64,000 bases of DNA from Staphylococcus agnetis (GCF_002901865.1 NZ_PPQF01000047.1:1-64000), one strand, 5' to 3'. Positions 18,785-29,764 are shown, counted from the stretch's first letter. A program made the numbers and translations. The notes: generated by a model not told the origin, from the letters alone.

Positions 18785-21472
18785 ATGTCAAATACGCGCT
18801 ACGCGATTGTCGATTTAGAAACGACAGGAAATCAAGTGGGCTATGATGAAATTATTCAAATTGGAATATCCTTTGTTGAAAATCATTCAATTGTAGATCA
18901 ATATCATTCTATGGTTAAAACAGACTTAGAAATACCGACGTTTATTCAAGCTTTAACCTCAATAGAAGCGGACATGCTTGATCAAGCGCCTTATTTCAAA
19001 GATATTGCGCGCCAGATATATCATAAACTAGAGAATTGTATATTCGTGGCACATAACGTCAATTTCGATTTGAACTTTCTTCAATTCGCCTTTAAAAGTG
19101 CGCACATCGATTATGAACCTCCACAAATTATAGATACACTAGAATTATTTAAAATTGCTTTCCCAATGGAAAAAAGTTATCAATTAAGTGAATTAGCTGA
19201 TGCGAAAGGTATCGTTTTAGAACAAGCGCATCGTGCCGATGAAGATGCACGTACAACGGCACAACTGATGATTATTGCTTTTAAGCAATTAGAACAACTT
19301 CCGGTAGAAACGATGAAACAACTTTACTTTTTAAGTAAACATTTAAAGTATCAATTGGATCATTATTTCTTCGAGCTGGTTCGACAACATAAAAACAATG
19401 AACATGTCACTACATATCGCCATTTTAATGGCCTATATTACAAACCTATTCTAGATTTAAAAGAAACCCGTATACAGTTTGAAGGAGACATTCAAACACT
19501 GTATCAAACGATCATTGACAAAGCAGGGTATCAATATCGTGAAACACAGTTGTATATGGCTGAAACGATATATAATCAAATCATGCATAGTGAAAAGACC
19601 TTGATAGAGGCAGACACAGGAAGCGGTAAATCGCTTGCATATCTTATTGCTGCATTGATGTTTCATATTGAAACCGGGGAACATGTTATGATTTCGACAA
19701 ATACAAAGTTGTTACAGAATCAATTGTTGCAACATGACATTCCTATGATTAATCGTGCACTGAATATACGTTTACACGCGCGTATGATTAAAAGCAAACA
19801 CGACTACATCTCATTAGGCCTTGTACGTCAAATCCTCGAGGAATCTACACCAAATTATGAAGTGAATGTTTTAAAGATGCAGCTTTTAATCTGGATTCTA
19901 CAAACAGAAACAGGGGATATACAAGAACTTCATTTGCGTGGCGGGCAAAAAATGTACTTTACACAAAAAGTCGAAACATATATTCCAATTAAAAACGATG
20001 TACATTATTACCATCATATTAAGCAAAATGCACAACGTATACAAATTGGTGTAACAAATCACGCCCACTTAATGTATTCTTCTCCAGACAATTCCATATA
20101 CCAATTATTTAATCATTGTATTATAGATGAAGCACATCGGTTACCTGATTATGCTTTTGATAGGGCGATTAAAGTAGTAGGTTATGCTGACATAAAATAC
20201 CAACTCGGGTTAATTGGTAAAACAGAAAATGAAAAATTATTACGTCAATTAGATGTTTTAGAACAACAGCGCATAGATGAAAAATTAGACATACCACCTA
20301 TCGATGTATTTCAAATTAAAGAAGACATTGATCGTATTCATGAAGAAAATGAGCACCTTTTTAACGTGTTGTTTGAATGTGCACATCAGTCAAAAATTTA
20401 TGAAGACGAAAGTGCCAAAACATTTTATATTTATAATTTAGATTCTGAACAAATTTCAAAGCCTTTGAGTCGTCTCATCCAACAAATTAATTTAACACTT
20501 GAGAATTTTAATAGCATGAAACATGCTACTATTAAAGCGATTCGCAAACATTTATTGTATATACGAGATATGATGAAATATTTTGAAAAGGCGATTCAGC
20601 AACACCAACCGTTTTATCTATCACTCAAAAATACGCATCAAAAGTCCACTTTAAAGGTGCATATTAAAGAAAATAAAATTAAAACGATTTTAACGAATAA
20701 AGTTCTTAATAAATTTGATTCCATTACGTTTGTTTCAGGGACGTTAACATTTAACGGCTCATTTGATGCTTATAAAAAATGGTTTAATAACGAAGCATTT
20801 AAAACTTTTACCATCAAGCCAAAAGTACCGTTAAATACAAAGGGACATTTATTTATACCATCCGATATCGAACGCTTTGATTACCATCACCATGATGATT
20901 ATATTCAATCCATAGTTTCATACATTATTGAGTATGCTGAAATCGTCCAAGGTAAGTGTTTGGTTTTATTCACAAGTTATAAAATGTTATATGAAGTTAT
21001 GAATTATTTACAAGACTTAGAAGCACTTGAAGATTATGTCATTTTATCCCAACAACCTAGTCAAAATTTTAAAATCGTTCAGCAGTTTAACCACTTTGAT
21101 AAAGCGATTTTATTAGGCACTACGATGTTCTTTGAAGGGTTTGATTATCAAGCCAATGGCATAAAATGTGTTATGATTACCAAATTACCATTTATGAGTC
21201 AGTATCATGCTAAACCAGTACTTCTAAAGGATGAATTCGATAATATCTTTAAAGATTATGTCCTTCCTGAAGCTGTTTCAAGATTTAAACAAGGTTTAGG
21301 GCGCTTACTACGAAATGAACATGATCAAGGTATAGTGGTTTCATTCGACAATCGTTTAAAAGAGCAACATTATAAACATTTTTTCAATGAAGCACTTGAA
21401 CCATTTGCTAAACATTACGGAACAATGAACGATTTTGATAAATTATTAATTCAATTACAGTCAAAAAAGTAA
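18785..21472 (+). CDS. dinG: DinG-type exonuclease/helicase-fold protein
   Basis: An 895-residue protein: an N-terminal DEDDh 3'-5' exonuclease domain (DLETTG near residue 10, HNVNFDLNFL, HRADEDARTT) joined to an XPD-like superfamily 2 core with Walker A EADTGSGKS and box II DEAH. The four cysteines that hold the iron-sulfur cluster in E. coli DinG are absent: the KGRxNYxC-like segment reads KSKHDYIS and only one Cys lies before DEAH. The S. aureus homologue is known to be a nuclease rather than a helicase; the same is inferred here. Strong ribosome binding site AAAGGAGGGG. Confidence 0.93.
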   Translation: MSNTRYAIVDLETTGNQVGYDEIIQIGISFVENHSIVDQYHSMVKTDLEIPTFIQALTSIEADMLDQAPYFKDIARQIYHKLENCIFVAHNVNFDLNFLQFAFKSAHIDYEPPQIIDTLELFKIAFPMEKSYQLSELADAKGIVLEQAHRADEDARTTAQLMIIAFKQLEQLPVETMKQLYFLSKHLKYQLDHYFFELVRQHKNNEHVTTYRHFNGLYYKPILDLKETRIQFEGDIQTLYQTIIDKAGYQYRETQLYMAETIYNQIMHSEKTLIEADTGSGKSLAYLIAALMFHIETGEHVMISTNTKLLQNQLLQHDIPMINRALNIRLHARMIKSKHDYISLGLVRQILEESTPNYEVNVLKMQLLIWILQTETGDIQELHLRGGQKMYFTQKVETYIPIKNDVHYYHHIKQNAQRIQIGVTNHAHLMYSSPDNSIYQLFNHCIIDEAHRLPDYAFDRAIKVVGYADIKYQLGLIGKTENEKLLRQLDVLEQQRIDEKLDIPPIDVFQIKEDIDRIHEENEHLFNVLFECAHQSKIYEDESAKTFYIYNLDSEQISKPLSRLIQQINLTLENFNSMKHATIKAIRKHLLYIRDMMKYFEKAIQQHQPFYLSLKNTHQKSTLKVHIKENKIKTILTNKVLNKFDSITFVSGTLTFNGSFDAYKKWFNNEAFKTFTIKPKVPLNTKGHLFIPSDIERFDYHHHDDYIQSIVSYIIEYAEIVQGKCLVLFTSYKMLYEVMNYLQDLEALEDYVILSQQPSQNFKIVQQFNHFDKAILLGTTMFFEGFDYQANGIKCVMITKLPFMSQYHAKPVLLKDEFDNIFKDYVLPEAVSRFKQGLGRLLRNEHDQGIVVSFDNRLKEQHYKHFFNEALEPFAKHYGTMNDFDKLLIQLQSKK

Positions 21473-21570
21473 CATGAAATGATATTTTGTTTGAACTTAT
21501 TGCGATTGTAGAACTTATAAGTGAGTTTTGATAAAATAAGAAAGAGTAAAAATGTAATAGGAGACTGGTT

Positions 21571-22863
21571 ATGAAAACAACGATAAAAGAAGCTAAGAAT
21601 TTTATAGGTCAAGAGGTTACAATCGGTGCTTGGCTCGCAAATAAACGATCAAGCGGTAAAATCGCGTTCTTACAATTGCGTGATGGAACTGGCTTTATGC
21701 AAGGTGTTGTCGTTAAAGCAGCTGTAGATGAAGACACTTTTAAACAAGCGAAGTCCATTACACAAGAAACCTCTTTATATATTACGGGTGAAATCACAGA
21801 AGATAATCGCTCAGATTTAGGATATGAAATGCAAGTCAAATCCATCGAAGTGATTCATGATGCTCATGACTATCCAATCACACCTAAAAATCATGGTACA
21901 GAATTTTTGATGGATCATCGTCATTTATGGTTACGTTCAAAAAAACAACATGCAGTGATGAAAATTCGTAATGAAATTATTCGTGCGACCTATGAATTCT
22001 TTAACAATAATGGTTTCACAAAAATCGATCCACCAATTCTTACAGCTAGTGCACCAGAAGGCACAAGTGAATTATTCCATACAAAATATTTCGATGAAGA
22101 TGCCTTTTTATCTCAAAGTGGTCAACTGTATATGGAAGCTGCTGCGATGGCGTATGGTAAAGTGTTCTCATTTGGTCCAACTTTCCGTGCAGAAAAATCC
22201 AAAACGCGTCGTCATTTAATTGAGTTTTGGATGATTGAACCTGAAATGGCCTTTACTACACATGATGAAAGTTTAGAAGTTCAAGAACAATATGTATCGT
22301 TTATCGTTCAATCTGTTCTCAAAAATTGTGAAATTGAACTTAAAACGTTAGAGCGTGACACATCTAAATTAGCTAAAGTAAAAGCACCATTCCCTCGCAT
22401 CTCATACGATGATGCTATTGAATTCTTGCATAAAGAGGGATTTGATGACATTGAATGGGGCGATGATTTTGGCGCGCCACACGAAACTGCTATTGCAAAC
22501 CATTATGATTTACCTGTATTTATCGTTAATTATCCAACTCAAATTAAACCGTTCTACATGCAACCAAATCCAGCCAATGAAAAAACGGTTTTATGTGCCG
22601 ATTTAATTGCACCTGAAGGCTATGGGGAAATTATCGGTGGTTCAGAACGTATCAATGATATTGAATTACTCGAACAACGTATTGACGAGCATCAATTAGA
22701 TACGGAAAGTTATCAATATTATTTAGACTTACGTAAATATGGTTCGGTTCCCCACAGTGGCTTTGGTCTAGGACTTGAGCGCACTGTAGCATGGATTTCG
22801 GGTGTTGAACATGTACGTGAAACATCTCCATTCCCACGTTTATTAAATCGTTTATATCCATAG
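21571..22863 (+). CDS. asnS: Asparaginyl-tRNA synthetase
   Basis: Class IIb aminoacyl-tRNA synthetase (430 residues). The N-terminal OB fold (about 1-100) binds the anticodon. The catalytic core has motif 2 [24 protein letters not shown] and motif 3 [13 protein letters not shown]. The first half of motif 2 and motif 3 fit AsnRS rather than AspRS, which has a larger insertion domain. I found no T-box leader in the 98-base gap upstream. Its own terminator follows. Confidence 0.97.
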   Translation: MKTTIKEAKNFIGQEVTIGAWLANKRSSGKIAFLQLRDGTGFMQGVVVKAAVDEDTFKQAKSITQETSLYITGEITEDNRSDLGYEMQVKSIEVIHDAHDYPITPKNHGTEFLMDHRHLWLRSKKQHAVMKIRNEIIRATYEFFNNNGFTKIDPPILTASAPEGTSELFHTKYFDEDAFLSQSGQLYMEAAAMAYGKVFSFGPTFRAEKSKTRRHLIEFWMIEPEMAFTTHDESLEVQEQYVSFIVQSVLKNCEIELKTLERDTSKLAKVKAPFPRISYDDAIEFLHKEGFDDIEWGDDFGAPHETAIANHYDLPVFIVNYPTQIKPFYMQPNPANEKTVLCADLIAPEGYGEIIGGSERINDIELLEQRIDEHQLDTESYQYYLDLRKYGSVPHSGFGLGLERTVAWISGVEHVRETSPFPRLLNRLYP

Positions 22864-22877
22864 TATTTAATGACTGT

Positions 22878-22916
22878 AGACCAAGTCTCATGACTAATTT
22901 TTGAGCTTGGTCTTTT
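22878..22916 (+). terminator. asnS terminator
   Basis: Stem AGACCAAG / CTTGGTCT with an inner CTCA/TGAG extension, followed by a T-run. Confidence 0.9.
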
Positions 22917-22943
22917 TATATCAAAACGAAACGAGGTGACGAC

Positions 22944-23636
22944 ATGAATGCAAGAGAACTACAAATTCGTCCTGTGGTCATTCGATACGAATTGCTAAAT
23001 TATTATCAAGCACTCGGTTTGAACGAAGCAGACTTAATCATACTAATTAAAATTTTACACGCCTATGAAGTGTCTAATTTACAACCTTCAATAGATGTTC
23101 TTAAACAAGGTACGACGATGCAAGAAACAGAAGTCACTATGATTATCCAAAAACTTATTCGTTTAGATTTATTATCAATGAAAGTTGAAAAAGATCATGA
23201 CGGTAAATTCTCAGAATTCATAAATATGGACGGCTTCTTTAATCAGTTCGCAAAAGTGCTAGAGCAAGAAAAGCAAAAATTAGAGCTTGAAAATGACACA
23301 GCACATTTTAAACGTTTATTTTCTAAAATTGAGACCAATTTTGGTAGGGCATTATCACCATTAGAAATAGAAACGATTTCACAATGGTTAGACGTCGATC
23401 ACTATCCACACCAATTAATCGATGCTGCAATTGACGAAGCTTTAAGTCATAATAAATTAAATTTAAAGTATATTGATCGAATATTGTTGAATTGGCAAAA
23501 GAATAATGTCACTACTGTGGAAGATTCAAAACCTATACGGGCAAAATTTAAAAAACAATCACAAGAGGGAGCAAAAAAAATTGAAAATTTCCCTAAGTTT
23601 GATTGGTTAAATGGGGAGTCACCAAATGGTAAGTAA
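22944..23636 (+). CDS. dnaD: DNA replication initiation protein DnaD
   Basis: Helicase-loading primosome protein (230 residues) that acts after DnaA with DnaB and DnaI. The N-terminal winged-helix DDBH1 domain covers about 1-120 and DDBH2 about 125-195, where ETISQWLDVDHYP and LNLKYIDRILLNW match the C-terminal YxxxIL-type motif. The start follows ACGAGGTGACG. Its last 11 bases overlap nth. The gene order asnS-dnaD-nth is standard for Bacillales. Confidence 0.95.
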   Translation: MNARELQIRPVVIRYELLNYYQALGLNEADLIILIKILHAYEVSNLQPSIDVLKQGTTMQETEVTMIIQKLIRLDLLSMKVEKDHDGKFSEFINMDGFFNQFAKVLEQEKQKLELENDTAHFKRLFSKIETNFGRALSPLEIETISQWLDVDHYPHQLIDAAIDEALSHNKLNLKYIDRILLNWQKNNVTTVEDSKPIRAKFKKQSQEGAKKIENFPKFDWLNGESPNGK

Positions 23637-24297
23637 GAAAAAAGCTTTAGAAATGATAGATACAATTGATCAAATGTTTCCAGATGCAGAATGCGAATTA
23701 AAACATAGCAATCCTTTTGAACTCACAATTGCGGTTTTATTATCTGCACAATGTACAGATAACACCGTTAATAAAGTAACACAAGACTTATTCCAAAAAT
23801 ACCATACACCTGAAGATTATTTAAATGTTGAACTTTCAGAACTCGAAAATGATATTCGACGTATCGGATTATATCGGAATAAAGCAAAAAATATTCAAAA
23901 ATTATCTAAATCATTAATTGATAAGTTTGATGGGGAGGTTCCAAACACACATCAAGAACTTGAAAGTTTAGCTGGCGTGGGGCGAAAAACAGCTAACGTG
24001 GTCATGAGTGTGGCTTTTGGAGCGCCTGCTTTAGCCGTCGATACGCATGTAGAGCGCGTTTCAAAAAGATTAGGGATATGTCGTTGGAAAGATAGTGTCT
24101 TAGAAGTAGAATGTAAGCTCACATCTATTATCCCTAAAGATCGATGGACTAAAAGTCATCATCAATTAATCTTTTTTGGAAGATATCATTGTTTAGCACG
24201 CAAACCGAAATGCGGAGAATGTCCTTTATTTGATGATTGTCGTGAGGGACAAAAACGTTATAAAGCGTCATTAAGAGCAGTAGGTGGCGTCTCATGA
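23626..24297 (+). CDS. nth: Endonuclease III
   Basis: Base-excision repair DNA glycosylase/AP lyase for oxidised pyrimidines (223 residues). The helix-hairpin-helix LAGVGRKTANVV carries the catalytic Lys, VDTHVERVS the catalytic Asp, and four cysteines (C-X6-C-X2-C-X5-C in CLARKPKCGECPLFDDC) bind the 4Fe-4S cluster. ATG 23626 was chosen for the GGGGAG seven bases upstream. It overlaps dnaD and, by 4 bases, the next gene. Confidence 0.97.
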   Translation: MVSKKKALEMIDTIDQMFPDAECELKHSNPFELTIAVLLSAQCTDNTVNKVTQDLFQKYHTPEDYLNVELSELENDIRRIGLYRNKAKNIQKLSKSLIDKFDGEVPNTHQELESLAGVGRKTANVVMSVAFGAPALAVDTHVERVSKRLGICRWKDSVLEVECKLTSIIPKDRWTKSHHQLIFFGRYHCLARKPKCGECPLFDDCREGQKRYKASLRAVGGVS

Positions 24298-24626
24298 TGA
24301 ATCGCTACACTCATTTTCATAACCTTGAACTCGAATTAGATGCACTTGCCAAAAAACGTTTAATTGGAAAACCACCTTCATTTGACTTATTAGATGCTTA
24401 TTACGAATTACTCATATCTTATTTTAAAGATATCAATCATATCTCTTCTATTGAGCCACTTGATGAAACACAGTTAATGATTAAACCATTTAATTTAACA
24501 GAACGATTGGCGTATATTCAACAACGTAAACATCATTATATGGGATATCAACAAATGAAAACATTAAAAACAGAACTTATAAAAATGCACGCAGCCTATC
24601 GCGTCCGTCATGAAGAAGATCTTTAA
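24294..24626 (+). CDS. ypoC: YpoC-like protein
   Basis: A 110-residue soluble, helical protein with the conserved-looking segments KRLIGKPPSFDLLDAYYELLISYF and LTERLAYIQQRKHHYMGYQQM. It is recognised by position directly after nth (ATGA overlap), where Bacillus has ypoC. No function is known to me and no catalytic motif is visible. It is the last gene before the convergent pbp2. Confidence 0.75.
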   Translation: MMNRYTHFHNLELELDALAKKRLIGKPPSFDLLDAYYELLISYFKDINHISSIEPLDETQLMIKPFNLTERLAYIQQRKHHYMGYQQMKTLKTELIKMHAAYRVRHEEDL

Positions 24627-24670
24627 AAGTATTGACGTGTCGGTAGCACTTGCATATTTGTAATATAAAA

Positions 24671-24709
24671 AAACAAACTCCTAAACAACATCGTTGTCTA
24701 GGAGTTTGT
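24671..24709. terminator. Shared terminator of ypoC and pbp2
   Basis: Long stem (24671-24689 with 24691-24709, one mismatch) between two convergent genes. Read on the minus strand it is followed by eight T bases, so it is a strong terminator for pbp2. On the plus strand the T-run is weaker. Confidence 0.85.
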
Positions 24710-24714
24710 TTGCG

Positions 24715-26934
24715 TTAAAATCCAAAGAAGTTACGAATTGTACCACTTGGGCCACCAGTAGAATTTCTTTGATTTGTCGTTCCACTATTACCCGTTACGC
24801 CACTTTGAGAGTTTGCTGTTGGGCGATTCGTAGTAGTACTAGAACCACCGGCATTTGTACCACCACTATTTTCAGTAAAGTTACTTGTAGTATTATGGTC
24901 TGGTGATTTTGCAACATATAGGCTCTTATCACTGCCTCCTACAGAATCTGGACGTTTGAAGTCTTCGCTATATCCTGGAGGGTGAATGCCTGACATTACT
25001 TCTCTAAATAGTTCTTGAGGTAACTTTTGTTCGCTACTACCTACAAATGAGTTTGTACCATATGGTTTTACGTTGTTAAAGCCCATCCAGATAGACATCG
25101 TATATCTAGGGGAGTAACCTGCAATCCATACATCTTTGGCAGCTGAATCTGGTAAATTGTACTGTTGATACACTTCAGAACCGTAAGTACCTGTACCTGT
25201 TTTTGCTGCAACATTAAATCCTGGATTGTTACCATAAGCAGAACCATATGCTTTAAATGTACCTTTTAATACATCAGTAATCATATAAGCAGTGTAATCT
25301 TCCATTGCTTTATGACTCGTATGATCAAACTCAATCGTATTGCCATTGGCTTCTTCAACACGTTTTATCGCGTGCGCTTTGTTATATTCACCGCCATTGG
25401 CAAAAGATGCATAGGCTGACGCTAATTGTGTTGGTGAAAATTCAGAAGATGAACCACCTAATACTTCGGAAGGTCCGATATTAGTGTTTTCATATTCTAA
25501 ACCAACTTTTTTAGCAAAATCAGTCGGTGCATTACTGCCTGCTTGTTCTTTAACTTGTTGCCAAGTTTTAAGGGCAGGAATATTAAAACTTTGACGTAAG
25601 GCATCATACAGTGCAACCGTTCCATGACTCTTTTGGTCATAGTTTCTAAACGTACCACCGTCTACGTTATACGCAGATTCATCTTGTAATGCGTGATTCG
25701 TCGCCCATTGGAGATTTTCAATGGCAGGTGCGTATGCTAAGAAAGGTTTTAATGTAGAGCCGGTAGGGTGTAGGTCTGTCGCTTGGTTTCTTTCTACGAC
25801 ATCTTCGTAATTACGTCCACCCGAAATCGCTACAAGACCACCTGTTTTACTGTCAACTATCGTTGCACCAACTTGTTGGTCTTCATTCTTATAATAACCA
25901 CCATTATTTACACGTTCTTGTAATGTATCTTGAACATTTTTATCCATGTTAGTGTAAATTTTAATACCACTGTTTAGAAGGTCAGATAAGTTTTCACCTT
26001 TAAAGTCTGGATGTGCCATTAATTCTTGCTTAATGAAGTTAACATATGAATCATATTGTTTTGTACTATCATCAGGTTTAATTTGACGCTCTGTTGAAGT
26101 ACGTTGTACTAGATTCTCTGTAATAGGTGTGTTTTGAGCCTCTTTTTTCTCTTTTTCAGAGATGCGATTATGGTAAGCCATTAAGTATAATACAGTATCT
26201 TTACGTTGTTCTGCTTGTTCAGGATGATCGTAAATATTATACGTATTAGGTACTTGTGGTAGACCAGCTAAATACGCTGATTCAGCAAGATTTAAGTCTT
26301 TTAAATCTTTGTTGAAGTAATACTTAGCAGCAGCTTTAATACCATATACACCATCAGAATAATAAATTTTGTTTAAGTACATTTGGAATATTTCATCTTT
26401 AGAATATTCCTGTTCCAAACGATATGATAAGTATGCTTCTTGCGCTTTACGTTCAATTGACTTTTGATCAGTTAAGAATGTACGTTTAACAACTTGTTGC
26501 GTAAGTGTTGACGCACCTTGAGCACCAAAGCCTCCAGAGACATTTTTTAAAACAGCTCCAAAAAGACGTTTGTAGTCAAGGGCACCATGATCATAAAAAC
26601 GATTATCCTCAGTCGCTAAAACAGCATTTTTCATCTGTGGCGGGACATCTTTTAAGTCAACGTGTTCACGTCTTGCACCGTTATCAAGCTTTTTAACAAG
26701 TTGTCCATTTTTGTCATAAATTTCTGCTGGTGCGGGATCTTGTAATTTCGCTTCATTAAAGGCGGGTGCTTTCCAGGCATAATATGCAAAAAGTAAGATT
26801 GCTAGTAAGCCTAAAATAACTCCGGCAAGCACCATAAAACTCAGCACTTTGATGATGGTACGCTTGATGTTTCTATTCTTTTTTTGACCGGACTTCTGAG
26901 ATGAACTATTAGAAGTCCTTTTCTTTTCCGTCAT
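24715..26934 (-). CDS. pbp2: Penicillin-binding protein 2 (class A PBP)
   Basis: Bifunctional peptidoglycan transglycosylase/transpeptidase, 739 residues. After a basic cytoplasmic start, one membrane anchor (about 30-52) leads to the GT51 domain with the signature [14 protein letters not shown] and [11 protein letters not shown]. The transpeptidase domain has SxxK (STLKP), SxN (SFN) and KTG (AKTGTGTYG). The last 65 residues are a low-complexity Ser/Thr/Asn/Gly tail. Translation is coupled to recU by a 4-base overlap, the usual recU-pbp2 pair. Confidence 0.96.
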   Translation of the reverse strand: MTEKKRTSNSSSQKSGQKKNRNIKRTIIKVLSFMVLAGVILGLLAILLFAYYAWKAPAFNEAKLQDPAPAEIYDKNGQLVKKLDNGARREHVDLKDVPPQMKNAVLATEDNRFYDHGALDYKRLFGAVLKNVSGGFGAQGASTLTQQVVKRTFLTDQKSIERKAQEAYLSYRLEQEYSKDEIFQMYLNKIYYSDGVYGIKAAAKYYFNKDLKDLNLAESAYLAGLPQVPNTYNIYDHPEQAEQRKDTVLYLMAYHNRISEKEKKEAQNTPITENLVQRTSTERQIKPDDSTKQYDSYVNFIKQELMAHPDFKGENLSDLLNSGIKIYTNMDKNVQDTLQERVNNGGYYKNEDQQVGATIVDSKTGGLVAISGGRNYEDVVERNQATDLHPTGSTLKPFLAYAPAIENLQWATNHALQDESAYNVDGGTFRNYDQKSHGTVALYDALRQSFNIPALKTWQQVKEQAGSNAPTDFAKKVGLEYENTNIGPSEVLGGSSSEFSPTQLASAYASFANGGEYNKAHAIKRVEEANGNTIEFDHTSHKAMEDYTAYMITDVLKGTFKAYGSAYGNNPGFNVAAKTGTGTYGSEVYQQYNLPDSAAKDVWIAGYSPRYTMSIWMGFNNVKPYGTNSFVGSSEQKLPQELFREVMSGIHPPGYSEDFKRPDSVGGSDKSLYVAKSPDHNTTSNFTENSGGTNAGGSSTTTNRPTANSQSGVTGNSGTTNQRNSTGGPSGTIRNFFGF

Positions 26935-27557
26935 ACGCGGTCCTCACTTTCATCTAATATCAACTTATCAACTGCATTGAGGTAATCTAATCTTGGTTGA
27001 TATTGATAAGGAATATAGTAACTATTTTCTTGAATTTCTTCAACCGAAATAGATTTTTTTCCTCCTTGTTGACACCGTTCCCAAAAAGGAAGAAAGTTTT
27101 TAAAAGGGAGTAGGTACACATCGTCAAGCACTTTAAATCGAATGAGTAAAAACACTATGCCACCTTGTTCTGACACATGAGACATATGTCGCACTTGATG
27201 TTCATGAATGTTTTGTAACGGAAAAGACGTTTTATTTTTAGTTTCTTTCGCTTCAAAGTCGATGTGATAACCCTGATAAATACCATTATAATCGGTTGTA
27301 GAAGGCGTTCTAAAATAAGCCTCTTTAATAACAGCCTGACTACGTTTAGGATAATCTACATGTACCACTTGAACTGGGGTAGGCTTCTTATGAATCACTG
27401 CACGTCGGTGTTTCATATAAAATTGATTTGAACGTTCAATGTCTTTTTCTAATGACATCCCACGTCCACCATATTCAATTTTACTATGCTGTGACATATT
27501 CGTGATTCCGCCTCTAGTCTGATTTGGCTTAAAAGGCTTACCATTTGGATAATTCAT
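26931..27557 (-). CDS. recU: Holliday junction resolvase RecU
   Basis: Cleaves four-way DNA junctions during recombination and chromosome segregation. 208 residues, same length as staphylococcal RecU. Conserved blocks are [25 protein letters not shown] and [11 protein letters not shown], the last carrying the catalytic acidic residues and Lys. The start at 27557 gives the family-typical N terminus. It lies upstream of pbp2 on the minus strand, divergent from yppE. Confidence 0.97.
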   Translation of the reverse strand: MNYPNGKPFKPNQTRGGITNMSQHSKIEYGGRGMSLEKDIERSNQFYMKHRRAVIHKKPTPVQVVHVDYPKRSQAVIKEAYFRTPSTTDYNGIYQGYHIDFEAKETKNKTSFPLQNIHEHQVRHMSHVSEQGGIVFLLIRFKVLDDVYLLPFKNFLPFWERCQQGGKKSISVEEIQENSYYIPYQYQPRLDYLNAVDKLILDESEDRV

Positions 27558-27869
27558 TTTGCCACCTAAATTCTGAATTAAGTTAGAACGACTGTTCTTT
27601 ACTACATTAGTAATGTTTTAAGGTACATATCATTTAATAATTAAGTAAATAGGGCGCTTAACACATTACTTAACTCGTATGATATCCTTTAATTCCAATG
27701 ACATTACGATACAAAACACTTTGCAAATCAATATTATGTTCGTATATAATACGATGCAATTAAAGTTATCATAAACTGATATTATTGTATCACAAATGCT
27801 ATAGATGCGTTACCCTTAATCCAGTTGTAATAAGCATGTAATACGAGATATACACATTTGGAGGTTAAT
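27558..27869. other. Divergent recU/yppE promoter region
   Basis: No gene seen in these 312 bases. The plus-strand promoter at 27721-27750 serves yppE. I could not pick out a convincing promoter for recU on the minus strand. Confidence 0.6.
27721..27750 (+). promoter_or_regulatory. Promoter for yppE-ypsA-gpsB
   Basis: TTGCAA, 18 bases, TATAAT, about 120 bases before the first start codon. Both hexamers are close to the sigma-A consensus. Confidence 0.7.
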
Positions 27870-28205
27870 ATGAATGTCCAAGAATTGATAGAAATAAATA
27901 AAGCAATACAAAAGCGCTTTAAATTAGCTAAACAAGGTCATCAATACGACTTTGAAAAAGATATCAAACCGTTTGTTAGTGAAGTAGACGCATCTTTGTT
28001 GTCGTTTAAAAAAAATTATCATTCTATGCTTACGTTCCCATATTTTAATGACCAAAAATTTCATCGTCTCATTCAAATTATTGAAGAAGTTTCTGTAGAA
28101 TGTCATTATAAAAGAACAAGTACTAAAATATTTAATGATAAAATTAAAGTTGTCACACATGATTTAAATTATCTAAAACAAATGAGTGAACAAAACCATG
28201 TTTAA
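27870..28205 (+). CDS. YppE-like (DUF1798) protein
   Basis: Small helical protein of 111 residues, probably the DUF1798/YppE family, assigned from length and its place between recU and ypsA. No catalytic motif. ATG 27870 is used; GGAGGT ends only four bases upstream, a short but workable spacer. The upstream in-frame TTG at 27858 would overlap that site. Its end overlaps ypsA by 8 bases. Function unknown. Confidence 0.72.
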   Translation: MNVQELIEINKAIQKRFKLAKQGHQYDFEKDIKPFVSEVDASLLSFKKNYHSMLTFPYFNDQKFHRLIQIIEEVSVECHYKRTSTKIFNDKIKVVTHDLNYLKQMSEQNHV

Positions 28206-28755
28206 AACGATGTATGTTACAGGATACAAATCTTATGAACTCAATATTTTTAATGAGTCCGCTAAAGAAGTGCAGTACTTGAAGCAATTTATAACGCATA
28301 AATTGATAGGTTATATCGAAGAGGGACTTGAATGGGTGTTAATTCAAGGCCAGTTGGGTATTGAATTATGGACAGCAGAATGTGTCATTGATTTAAAGTC
28401 AGATTATCCTGATTTAAAATTAGGTATCATATCGCCATTTGAAAATCATACAGAGAAGTGGAATGATACTAATCAATTGCGTTATCAGCAAATTATAGCG
28501 CATGCTGACTTTGTACGTAGTGTTTTTGAACGCCCTTATGAAGGGCCACATCAATTTCAAGCTGCAGATCAATTTATGTTAGATCATACAGATATTACGC
28601 TTTTGATTTATGATGAAGAACAAGAAGCGAGCCCTAAGTTTTTCAAGCGTAAGTTAGTTGATTTTACAGAAAAAACAAACTATACTTGTGATATTGTGGC
28701 GTTTGACGAAATTACGAGCTTTATCAATGATTTACAATGGTCTGAAGAAAATTGA
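28198..28755 (+). CDS. ypsA: YpsA family (DUF1273, UPF0398) protein
   Basis: A 185-residue protein of the SLOG-related YpsA family; in Bacillus and Staphylococcus YpsA influences cell division. Features are [12 protein letters not shown] at the start, the nucleotide-fold-like [19 protein letters not shown] and the C-terminal [14 protein letters not shown] 28198 gives the conserved N terminus. There is no good ribosome binding site of its own, so translation is probably coupled to yppE. It lies just upstream of gpsB, a division gene. Confidence 0.88.
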   Translation: MFKTMYVTGYKSYELNIFNESAKEVQYLKQFITHKLIGYIEEGLEWVLIQGQLGIELWTAECVIDLKSDYPDLKLGIISPFENHTEKWNDTNQLRYQQIIAHADFVRSVFERPYEGPHQFQAADQFMLDHTDITLLIYDEEQEASPKFFKRKLVDFTEKTNYTCDIVAFDEITSFINDLQWSEEN

Positions 28756-28776
28756 ATCAAATGAGGTGGAGAAATC

Positions 28777-29112
28777 ATGTCAGATGTTTCTTTAAAGTTA
28801 TCTGCAAAAGATATTTACGAGAAAGATTTTGAAAAAACAATGGTACGCGGTTACCGTCCTGAGGAAGTAGATGCTTTTTTAGATGATATCATTGCGGACT
28901 ATCAAAAAATGGCTGACTTAAATAGTGAGGTCATTAAATTAACTGAGCAAAACAATAAATTAAAAAAAGAAATTGAAGATTTACGTATTCGTGTCGCATC
29001 AGGTCGTTCACACGATAATAAAAGTTTTGCTAACCAAAGTACGAATCAAAATAGCAATGTAGACATTCTTAAACGTATCTCTAACCTTGAAAAGGCTGTA
29101 TTTGGTAAATAA
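28777..29112 (+). CDS. gpsB: Cell division protein GpsB
   Basis: DivIVA-like coiled-coil protein (111 residues) that links PBPs and the divisome. The N-terminal lipid/partner-binding domain has the motif [25 protein letters not shown], followed by a coiled coil (about 45-75) and a short C-terminal helix after a Ser/Asn/Gln-rich linker. Ribosome binding site GAGGTGGAG. rnpB follows from its own promoter. Confidence 0.96.
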   Translation: MSDVSLKLSAKDIYEKDFEKTMVRGYRPEEVDAFLDDIIADYQKMADLNSEVIKLTEQNNKLKKEIEDLRIRVASGRSHDNKSFANQSTNQNSNVDILKRISNLEKAVFGK

Positions 29113-29115
29113 TCA

Positions 29116-29143
29116 TTGCTTTTATGAAACAAAATGATATAAT
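29116..29143 (+). promoter_or_regulatory. rnpB promoter
   Basis: TTGCTT, 16 bases, TATAAT preceded by TGA (extended -10). The predicted start near 29150 coincides with the expected 5' end of the RNA. Confidence 0.8.
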
Positions 29144-29149
29144 TTTTGA

Positions 29150-29549
29150 GTGATATTTTGCGTAATCGCTATAGTGAATATAGAGGAAAGTCCATGCTCA
29201 CACAATCTGAGATGATTGTAGTGTTCGTGCTTGATGAAACCATAAGTCAAGGCAATACATTTATTGACGGCAACGACCTAACCTAAGTCTTTTGATACGG
29301 TTACAATAGTTTGAAAGTGCCACAGTGACGTAGCTTCAGTTAGAAATAACGAAGGTGGAACGCGGTAAACCCCTCGAGTGAGCAATCCAAATTTGGTAGG
29401 AGCACTTGTCTAACGGAAATGAACGTATAGATGAGGAAAAGTTATATGCTTTTCAGACAGATGATTACGACCGGCGTACCAGTGTAACTAGTGCACATCA
29501 TGAGTACTACGGGACAGAACATGGCTTATAAAAATATCACTACTAGTTC
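29150..29549 (+). ncRNA. rnpB: RNase P RNA, class B
   Basis: Catalytic RNA of RNase P, which matures tRNA 5' ends. Conserved landmarks are GAGGAAAGTCCATGCTC near the 5' end, GGTGGAACGCGGTAAACCCC in the core, GAGTGAGCAATCC, and the 3' segment ACAGAACATGGCTTAT. It is the Bacillus-type (class B) layout of about 400 bases. The 5' end is placed from the promoter; the 3' end is approximate, just before a GGGGCTGGGACA hairpin. Confidence 0.95.
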
Positions 29550-29577
29550 GGGGCTGGGACATCAATGTTCCAGCCCC
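29550..29577 (+). terminator. GC-rich hairpin after rnpB
   Basis: GGGGCTGGGACA pairs with TGTTCCAGCCCC (one G-U) around a TCAA loop. It lacks a clean T-run. The sequence resembles a short dispersed hairpin common between staphylococcal genes, so it may be both a repeat element and the rnpB 3' boundary. Confidence 0.6.
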
Positions 29578-29764
29578 ATCATTTATTTCACTATAAATGT
29601 GTACCCCTTTAAACCGCTATCCAATGACATCACACATCATCATTACCCTCATCGATGAACATGATTACTAAATGCCATATGTTCATTATGAATAACATAA
29701 GTATGATACAATTTATTTAATTTATACATAGCAACCTATATCAAATTATTTTAGGAGGAAAATC

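Noticed and set aside
21473-21570. Possible T-box leader before asnS
   Set aside because: The gap is under 100 bases and shows neither a T-box sequence nor a specifier stem.
25900-26900. Possible mobile element or resistance gene around pbp2
   Set aside because: recU-pbp2 is the native chromosomal pair and base composition does not change.
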